64,000 nucleotides of DNA from Pelagomonas calceolata (Eukaryota > Sar > Pelagophyceae > Pelagomonadales > Pelagomonadaceae), in contig CAKKNE010000004.1 of the NCBI GenBank assembly GCA_918797485.1, positions 2,604,001-2,668,000 of the forward strand, read 5' to 3'. This document shows positions 55,681 through 61,625 of this stretch, in pieces (the first letter of the stretch is position 1; each line of letters begins with the position of its first letter). Made by a program: the position numbers and the translations under genes. The notes beneath the pieces are model-generated. The model searched no databases and was not told where the DNA came from. It saw only the letters and a list, made by a program, of their open reading frames with translations.

Positions 55681-56118
55681 ATGGCCACGGCCGCTGCCCC
55701 CGAGAGTGAGGACCCCCAGAGGCCCACTGATACTGCCGCCGGCGCGCTCCTGGCCTGCCTGAGCGACGCCTGCGCGAGCCCGGCGGCCGCCTACCGCCCG
55801 GCGCCGCCCGACGCCGTCGCGGCCGCCGTCGCGCTGCTCGCGCGTCCCGCGGCCCAGATCTCGAGCGACGACGACGACTCGTCCAAAACCTCGAGCCTGC
55901 ACGGCTCCGAGAGCTCGAAGTCGCTGAGCTCGAGCCCGCCGCCGTCGCAGCGCGAAGCGACCGAGCAGTCGAGGAAGGACATCCGCCGGGAACGCAACCG
56001 CCAGCACGCGCGGGTCTCTAGGGAACGCAAGCGGAAAAAGATGCAGTCCCTCGAGGAGGAGAACGTCGCGCTCAAGGCGCGCGTCGCCGAGCTCGAGGCC
56101 GCGCTGGCCGCGCGCTGA
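55681..56118 (+). CDS. bZIP transcription factor
   Basis: A protein of 145 residues. A Ser/Asp-rich middle (SSDDDDSSKTSSLHGSESS) precedes a C-terminal bZIP. The basic region is 'RRERNRQHARVSRERKRKKM' with the N-x7-R frame (N of RNRQHARVSR), and the zipper is 'LEEENVALKARVAELEAAL' with Leu/Val heptads. The zipper has only three to four heptads and runs to the stop, so dimers may be weak or heterotypic. Nuclear, sequence-specific DNA binding expected. The gene is convergent with bL32m, 16 bp apart. Confidence 0.88.
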   Translation: MATAAAPESEDPQRPTDTAAGALLACLSDACASPAAAYRPAPPDAVAAAVALLARPAAQISSDDDDSSKTSSLHGSESSKSLSSSPPPSQREATEQSRKDIRRERNRQHARVSRERKRKKMQSLEEENVALKARVAELEAALAAR

Positions 56119-56134
56119 CCCCCCTTCTCGCTAC

Positions 56135-56599
56135 TTAATTATCTTCTTTAGTCACCTCCTCTTCAGTTCGCTTCTTCGCCTCGCGGACGCGCTCCACCGT
56201 CGCGTCCAAGTCCGAGTCCAGCAGCCGGTGGCGGAGCACGGGCCTTCCTGTATTCTCGTCGACGCGCCAGTCGCTGCGCGGCTTGAATTTTAAGTTCTGG
56301 AGGCGGCCGTGGGCCTTGGTGCGTTTTTTGGACCTCGAGATGCGCGACTTTGGCACCGCGAACCAGAGATGATGGTCGTCGTCCGCGGGCGCGGCGGCGG
56401 CATCGTCGTAGGGCGCGGAGCCGGCGTCGCAGGGCGCGCCGGCGTCGCAGGGCGTGCCGGCGTCGTAGGGCGCGGCGCCGGCGAGCACGGGTCTCGGCGC
56501 TACGACGAGGTCGAGGAGGCGCAGCGACGCCTGCGGCAGCGCGAGGCGCAGCTGCGCGCGCCAGAGGCCGAGCGGCCGTCGGAGGAGGCGGGTCAGCAT
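56135..56599 (-). CDS. Organellar ribosomal protein bL32 (probably mitochondrial)
   Basis: A protein of 154 residues; start at MLTRLLRRPLGLWRAQLRLA, an Arg/Leu-rich presequence. An Ala/Asp/Cys tandem stretch (AGTPCDAGAPCDAGSAPYD) follows. The mature domain is 'WFAVPKSRISRSKKRTKAHG' and 'RLQNLKFKPRSDWRVDENTG', where AVPKSRISRSKKR is the bL32 signature. The zinc-binding Cys pairs seen in many bL32 proteins are absent from the C-terminal half. It binds 23S-type rRNA in the large subunit. A plastid destination is less likely because plastid rpl32 is usually organelle-encoded. Confidence 0.8.
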   Translation of the reverse strand: MLTRLLRRPLGLWRAQLRLALPQASLRLLDLVVAPRPVLAGAAPYDAGTPCDAGAPCDAGSAPYDDAAAAPADDDHHLWFAVPKSRISRSKKRTKAHGRLQNLKFKPRSDWRVDENTGRPVLRHRLLDSDLDATVERVREAKKRTEEEVTKEDN

Positions 56600-56934
56600 C
56601 TCTTTGCTAGTTGTTGCGGCACGTTTGTTGTGCCCTCGCCGATCGATGCGCGCCGGTCGCGGCTTGCTGGTGTGCTGGCTGCTAGGAGTGGCTGCTTGTT
56701 CAGGCAAGGCACCGCGGTTTCGCAGAGATCAATGTGCAGCAGCAGCGGCGGCGATGGCGTCGCGGTACTCTGCACACTACGCCGTCGACGTGTAAGCGAG
56801 CAGCGCCGTGCAACAAGTCTGGCTCAGCCAAAGGAGGCTGAAAAATCGGGTTCGCGACTCATACATCTACGCGTCGCGACGGGACGACGCCGCGACGGAG
56901 AGCGGCCGCTCCAAGACCAGAAACAACTAGTTAG
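56600..56934. other. Gap between bL32m and INO80C-like genes
   Basis: 335 bp. No gene and no full CTAG motif. A GGCGATGGCGTCGCGG word near 56750 recalls introner interiors. Confidence 0.25.
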
Positions 56935-57828
56935 TTAAACGCCGAGGCGGGTCCACGCGTCCGCGAGGTCCTCCTCGACCGGCGGCCGCTGCGGCAGCTC
57001 CGCGGGATGCCGCTTCTCCCGATTTATGCGATCATCCGCATCCACAAGCTCATAATCCTTGACCGTGTTCGTCCGTAGCGGCCCGTCCGACAGCCCGTTC
57101 CGCCGTCGCAATTCCTTGAACGCGGCGAGGTCGTGGTACGGTAGTCCTGTTCTAGGACATTTGTAACGAGCCACCTTCCCCGTGATGCAGCACTTCTTAT
57201 CGGGTACTTGTGGAGGTCTTTGATCACCGTACAGCACGTCGGGCATGTGGTCGGTCTTCGGGAAATTGACGACGTTCCCTTCGCGCGACGAATATCGCCG
57301 GGGATGCATGCCGAAGTTTTTGGGAGGTCGCACGATCCCAGAATCGTCATTAGCTAAAGCGTCTCGTTTTTGTTTTATCAACCACCTCCTATTTTCTTCC
57401 TCCGTCTCGAGGGCCTCCATCAACACGTCGTACTGCTTCGGGATGACATACGGTTCTTTTTTTCGTTTCGGTTTTTCACCGTCACTCGTGGGCGTGCCCG
57501 GTCGCGGCGACTTCGGTCTTGGTCTTCTCTTGACCTTCTCGTCCACACTAGGTGGATCGGGCTCGCCTTCGCGCTTCATGAGCGAGGGCTTCACGTTCAG
57601 CTCGTCGTCGCCGTCGTCATACAGTATATCATAGGTCTTGTCGTCGTTCATGGCGATCACTTTCCCGGGGAACCACTCGGGCCGGCCGTCCCACCTTGCT
57701 TCTACTCTATCCCCGATCTCATACGTCCTGTTGGCGTGTTCTTGCGCTTTTTCGTTGGCGGCGTCTTGCTCGGCGAATCTTGCGCTTCTACGTGCGGGGG
57801 CCGCGGCGCGCTTTCTTCTTGGCGGCAT
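56935..57828 (-). CDS. Tudor plus YL1-C chromatin-remodelling subunit (INO80C/IES6-like)
   Basis: A protein of 297 residues. Residues 35-85 form a Tudor-like barrel ('YEIGDRVEARWDGRPEWFPG', 'KVIAMNDDKTYDILYDDGDD'). A Lys/Pro-rich linker follows. Residues 205-245 match the YL1 C-terminal domain: 'KKCCITGKVARYKCPRTGLP', 'YHDLAAFKELRRRNG'. YL1-C occurs in VPS72/SWC2 of SWR1 and in INO80C/IES6 of INO80. The short length and position favour the INO80C side, but the Tudor module is an unusual extra. Expected nuclear role in H2A.Z/H2A exchange or nucleosome sliding. Confidence 0.75.
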   Translation of the reverse strand: MPPRRKRAAAPARRSARFAEQDAANEKAQEHANRTYEIGDRVEARWDGRPEWFPGKVIAMNDDKTYDILYDDGDDELNVKPSLMKREGEPDPPSVDEKVKRRPRPKSPRPGTPTSDGEKPKRKKEPYVIPKQYDVLMEALETEEENRRWLIKQKRDALANDDSGIVRPPKNFGMHPRRYSSREGNVVNFPKTDHMPDVLYGDQRPPQVPDKKCCITGKVARYKCPRTGLPYHDLAAFKELRRRNGLSDGPLRTNTVKDYELVDADDRINREKRHPAELPQRPPVEEDLADAWTRLGV

Positions 57829-58311
57829 CGTCTCGCGGTGCCTTTGCCGGAGCGACTCCTACTCGCGTTGTGGCCGCACTTTTGGCTGTGGCGCGTCGAT
57901 GGCGTGCAGGTGGTGCTTGCCTGAAACGTGCGGTGTCCTTGTCGACGCGGCTCCTACTCGCGCTGCGGCTGCGCTTTGGGCTGCCTTGCCTTTTGTAAGC
58001 AATAAGGACTGCGCTTCGTGTCTGCTGCCGGCAGAATGCAGCGATTGGCAAAATAAATGATGACTAACACCTGCGCTGTTATCCTGCGTGCGTATTTCGC
58101 ACTTTACAGCCGGTTTTTGCACAGGCTCTCTGGACTCTAGTATGTCTCTTCACTTAGCTGCGTTTGGCCGCGCGCGCCAAAATCTCTCAGTCCAGCGCAG
58201 CCACGCTAGTCAAACTGCGGTCTGAATCCGTCGCGTGCTTGCCTTACCCGGACCGGCCCGACGAGTTTCTTCAAAGGCCCCCTCACATTGCTAAGAACCC
58301 ACAAAAGCGCC
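57829..58311. other. Divergent gap with introner-like word and degenerate CTAG motif
   Basis: 483 bp with no gene. GCGCGTCGATGGCGTGCAGG at 57893 resembles an introner interior. CTAGTATGTCTCTTCACTTAGC at 58137 is a degenerate CTAG motif 155 bp before the EME1-like ATG. The words ACTCGCGCTGCGGCTGCGCTT and its variant near 57855 repeat. Confidence 0.3.
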
Positions 58312-59538
58312 ATGGCCGAGGTAGTCGACCTCTGCGCGTCGAGCGACGACGAGGCGCCGCCGGGGCCACCGGTGCGGCGCCAGCACACCCAGCCAGAAAG
58401 CATCGAGATCTCGTCCGACGAAGAGGCGGCCGCGCCGGCGCCGGCGCCGCGCCCGGCGGACGACGACGACGAGGCGGCGCCGGCGCCGGCGCCGGCGCCG
58501 CGCCCGGCGGACGAGGACGAGGACGACGAGGACTTCCTGGCGTTCTTCAGCAGCCGACGGGGACCGGCGCCAGCACCAGCACCGGCACCACCACCGCCAC
58601 CGATGCGACGGCAACCCACGGCGCCGACGCAAGACCTCTGCAGCGACGACGAGGCGCCACCCGCGCCGCGGCCGTCCGTCGACGCCGTCGACCTCACCGC
58701 GAGCCCGCCGCCGCCGCGCAAGCGCCCGCGCGAGGCACCGCCAGCGCCGCCGCCACCGCCTCCAACACTACCGCAGACGATCACGGCGCGCGCGAGCGAG
58801 GCCTTCGCGAGCCGCTGGCCCGACGCAAGTGGCGCCTTCGCCACACCACAGTCAATCAAAGACGCGCCGCCCGCCAATGCATTTAGAAGGGCGCTGCGCC
58901 AGACCGCGAGCGTCGAGTTCTACGGCGGTTCGAGGCCGCTGCGCCACTGTCTGTGCGTCATCGACGCGCGCGACGGCCGCGACGCCGCGGTTCAAGCCCA
59001 TGAAAGGCTCGCCCAAATACTAGACGACTCTATTTGTGTGTGCGCGCTGGTTTGTGCCGTCGATCGGCCGGAGTGGGCCGACGCCGTTATCAAGCTGGAG
59101 CGGCGTCATTCCCGATTAGTGACGCGCCTCATCTGGGTCCAGCGGGGCGCCAATGCCCAGAAGGCCGTCGCGACGTGGGCGCGGACGTACGCGCGGCGCT
59201 TCGACCGGACGAGAGGCAAGAACAACGACGACCCGCTGGACTTTCTGCACGGCCAGTGCGTCGACGACGTGAAGCGCTGGAAGCGGGCGCGACCGACCAA
59301 ACACGCCGACGCGTGGGCGCCGGCGCTGAACACTCTGTTACCTGACGCGGCGGCGGAGGCCGTCTCTACAGCATTTCCCTCCTATTCGAGGCTGGTCGAG
59401 GCCCTGCGGAGCGAGGGCCCCGACTGCGTCGCGCGCGTGCCGAAGAAGACGGCGAAGGAGCGCTGCGTCGGGCCCGCGGCGGCGGCGCGGCTCCGCAGCC
59501 TTCTGACATCGGAGAACCCGGACTTCGTGGGGTCCTAA
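58312..59538 (+). CDS. Putative EME1-like structure-specific nuclease subunit
   Basis: A protein of 408 residues. The first 150 residues are disordered, Pro/Ala/Asp-rich, with three SUMO-interaction-like motifs: 'EVVDLCASSDDE', 'SIEISSDEE' and 'AVDLTASP'. The ordered part has 'CLCVIDARDGRDAAVQAHER', 'LVCAVDRPEWADAVIKLERR' and 'AVATWARTYARRF', which could be an XPF/EME-type nuclease-like domain. The end ('DAAAEAVSTAFPSYSRLVEA', 'CVGPAAAARLRSLLTSENPD') resembles a helix-hairpin-helix pair. That order is the plan of EME1, the non-catalytic partner of MUS81. The match is by layout only. Confidence 0.4.
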   Translation: MAEVVDLCASSDDEAPPGPPVRRQHTQPESIEISSDEEAAAPAPAPRPADDDDEAAPAPAPAPRPADEDEDDEDFLAFFSSRRGPAPAPAPAPPPPPMRRQPTAPTQDLCSDDEAPPAPRPSVDAVDLTASPPPPRKRPREAPPAPPPPPPTLPQTITARASEAFASRWPDASGAFATPQSIKDAPPANAFRRALRQTASVEFYGGSRPLRHCLCVIDARDGRDAAVQAHERLAQILDDSICVCALVCAVDRPEWADAVIKLERRHSRLVTRLIWVQRGANAQKAVATWARTYARRFDRTRGKNNDDPLDFLHGQCVDDVKRWKRARPTKHADAWAPALNTLLPDAAAEAVSTAFPSYSRLVEALRSEGPDCVARVPKKTAKERCVGPAAAARLRSLLTSENPDFVGS

Positions 59539-59619
59539 GAGAGCTTGTTTGTAGCTACGGTCGCGTCGATGGCGTCCCTGGGCTTGCCCTGCGGCGGGCA
59601 AGTGCGCCGGAAAACTTGG

Positions 59620-59641
59620 GCTAGCGGTGTAAGACACTAGC
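59620..59641 (-). promoter_or_regulatory. CTAG-palindrome motif, minus orientation
   Basis: GCTAGCGGTGTAAGACAC followed by TAGC (two bases short). It lies 278 bp before the SmF ATG but in the reverse sense; the third orientation exception. The 359-bp gap also has an inverted pair CTTGCCCTGCGGCGGGCAAG at 59583-59602. Confidence 0.5.
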
Positions 59642-59897
59642 AAACAGGCTTGGGCCGGCAAAACTCGACAGCGAGGCCTTAGAACAGGCACTCGTGCTCT
59701 GCCGAAGAGAAAAGATACTACTGCAGCGCTCCGGCCACCTGTACTACGTGACAGCTTAGGCCTGTATAAGCAGCGAGGCCAAGGCGGTAGCGCGCAGCAG
59801 CGGCGAGGTAGCGAGGCGCGCGAAGCGAAGCCCAAGAGGCGCGCGCGTCCACGACCGATAGTGAAGCAGTTGAGGACACGGAGGACGCTCTGCGACC

Positions 59898-60250
59898 ATG
59901 TCCATCGTCAACCCCAAGCCGCACTGCGCCGCGCATCAATCAAACGTCGTGGCGGCCACGCCATGGACGCGACGCTGCTCGACTGGCGCACAGACTCACT
60001 GGTTTTATCGGCGCGCAGGTTCCTCAACGACCTCACGGGAAAAGATGTTATCGTGAAACTGAAATGGGGCATGGAGTACGAGGGCAAGCTGCTGAGCGTC
60101 GACTCGTACATGAATGTGCAATTAGGCGACGCCAAGGAGTACATCGACGGCCAGCTCGCGGGCGCGCTCGGCGAGATCTTGATTCGGTGCAACAACGTCA
60201 TGTACATGCGGCAGAGCCCGGCGGGCGGCCTCGCGGCGATGGAGGAGTAA
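59898..60250 (+). CDS. SNRPF: Sm protein F of spliceosomal snRNPs, with introner intron
   Basis: Exon 1 is 59898-59920 (MSIVNPKP with the last codon split) and exon 2 is 60019-60250, giving 84 residues, the normal SmF size. Joined, it reads [24 protein letters not shown], and continues '[20 protein letters not shown]' and '[16 protein letters not shown]'. The Sm1 and Sm2 motifs are intact, and NPKPFLN.LTGK is diagnostic of SmF rather than LSm6. Without the intron the N-terminus would be 'PHCAAHQSN', which fits no Sm protein. It forms the heptameric Sm ring on U1, U2, U4 and U5 snRNAs. Confidence 0.93.
59921..60018 (+). mobile_element. Decayed introner with GC-AG splice sites in SmF gene
   Basis: The intron GCACTGCGCC...GGCGCGCAG is 98 nt. 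Its 3' part, ACTCACTGGTTTTATCGGCG, aligns with ACTCACTGGTTGATTTCCAC of the mannosidase introner. Its centre, CACGCCATGGACGCGACGCT, aligns with CACGCCATCGACGCGACGCC of DnaJ-gene intron 1. The terminal repeats and target duplication are worn (3/8), so it is an old copy. No GT can replace the GC start without breaking the SmF frame. Confidence 0.8.
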
Positions 60251-60360
60251 GTTAGACAGTACAGGGGGGAGGATGGGGGAGGGAAGGAACAGGCATCGCG
60301 GCGATGGAGGAGTAAGTTAGACAATACAAGAGAGGGGACTTGGGGGAGGATATCGATCAG
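60231..60360. repeat. 65-bp tandem duplication at SmF 3' end
   Basis: TCGCGGCGATGGAGGAGTAA, covering the last codons and stop of SmF, recurs 65 bp downstream (60231 and 60296) with the following GTTAGACA(G/A)TACA. The second copy is in the 3' flank, abutting the stop of the convergent membrane-protein gene at 60357. Confidence 0.8.
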
Positions 60361-61079
60361 GTCCAGACCGGCGCGGGCACCTCCTCCGCGCTCGCGACGA
60401 TCGGTGGTGCGGCGGGGGACTCGGGGTCCGCCTTGGCCATCTGGCCGTCGTCGACCACAACATGCGTCGCCATCTGGATGACCGCCGGCGCCTCCGGCGC
60501 CGGCCGCCGTCGGGACACGAAGACGCCCGCGCCGACGCCCACGAGTAAGAGCAGGACACCTATAACGACGAGGACCTCGGTAGACGCCGTGGCCGGCGCG
60601 TCGTCGTCGTCGTCGCTCGTGGGATGGGACCCGTCCCAGCACGATAAACGAACCGAAAAGATGTTCCAGCAGCGGCCGTAGTGAAACGCGTTGTTCTGGT
60701 AGAAGAAGCAGGACCACGGGTCCGTCTCCTGCTTGCGGCACTGGCCATCGGTAAAATTAAACGACGCGTCCAGGTCGTTGCCGCAGCCGTGGCTGTCGTA
60801 CGTCGTCATCCAGATTTTCGACTCTGATGACCATGCTGAACACGCCGACGCGTCGATCCTCATGCTCACGGGGATTTCGTCCTCGTAGATGTCGAGGCAG
60901 GCCACATCGTCAACACTTTCGTGCGGATTCTGGAGGTTCGTCCAGTGGGCGTCGGCCCACGACAGCGTGTGGCTCTCGCACGGGCCGCTCCCGGGCTCGC
61001 CCGAATCGTAGCCCTCCATGCGGAAGCCGGCCTCGGTGGACCATGCCAGGAGGACGAGGAGGAGGAGGCAGCGCATCAT
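60357..61079 (-). CDS. Type I membrane protein, unknown
   Basis: A protein of 240 residues. A signal peptide (MMRCLLLLVLLAWSTEAG) is followed by a 150-residue extracellular domain with seven Cys ('PCESHTLSWADAHWTNLQNP', 'VACLDIYEDEI', 'DASACSAWSSESKIWMTTYD', 'HGCGNDLD', 'QCRKQETDPWSCFFYQNN', 'GRCWNIFSVRLSCWDGSHP'). An Asp run, one membrane span (EVLVVIGVLLLLVGVGAGVF) and a short cytoplasmic tail complete it. The reading frame stays open far upstream, but the composition there is that of the opposite-strand gene. Possibly a surface receptor or lectin; no family recognised. Confidence 0.65.
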   Translation of the reverse strand: MMRCLLLLVLLAWSTEAGFRMEGYDSGEPGSGPCESHTLSWADAHWTNLQNPHESVDDVACLDIYEDEIPVSMRIDASACSAWSSESKIWMTTYDSHGCGNDLDASFNFTDGQCRKQETDPWSCFFYQNNAFHYGRCWNIFSVRLSCWDGSHPTSDDDDDAPATASTEVLVVIGVLLLLVGVGAGVFVSRRRPAPEAPAVIQMATHVVVDDGQMAKADPESPAAPPIVASAEEVPAPVWT

Positions 61080-61625
61080 TATCGGGAGGGCTTGGCCCTC
61101 GGCGTGGCTGTCGCGGGCGCGGCGCCGGCTTGGAGGCTGCCTCGCGGCGGCGGCGTGGGGTGGGGGTAAATTCCGCTCGCTGCGCGCCCCTGGAGGTGAG
61201 TTGTTCGTCTCCAGCGCAGAGAGCAGTCCCAATTCAGACTGTGCTCCAGCACAGCTCTCTGCGGCGTGGAATTTGGAATTTGAATCTAAAACGACAGGCG
61301 CGCCCGAGCGATGGGCCCGTGCGCGACGAGCCTTCGGAGGCCCAGACGCCTCGGGCGTCGATTGGAACCCGAATTTGGCTTTTTGGGGGGCAGCCCACAC
61401 TGTTTTTTGCTCCGAAAGCGGCGCGCGCGGGCTGCCGAACCGGCGCGAACGCAAGAAGCCGTTCTCCTTTCTGTTCTGCTCTTTCGCACCGAGCCCTTTG
61501 TCAGGCCGCGCTGCATCTGCGTAGGGATCGGCTGCACAGCGCCATTCTGGTCGGTCGCAGCAGCCCGCGCTTTGGGAATCCCGCGTGGGGCTGGCGGCCT
61601 GTAGGGCACAAGCAAGCAAGCAACC
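61080..61625. other. Divergent gap with weak CTAG motif
   Basis: 546 bp without a gene. GCTGGCGGCCTGTAGGGCAC at 61590 is a degraded reverse-type CTAG motif (two changes in the CTAG cores), 13 bp before the ATG of the WW protein. Confidence 0.3.

Noticed and set aside
59965-60250. SmF starting at [12 protein letters not shown]
   Set aside because: That Met lies inside the introner. The upstream ATG (MSIVNPKP) joined across the GC-AG intron gives the canonical SmF N-terminus.
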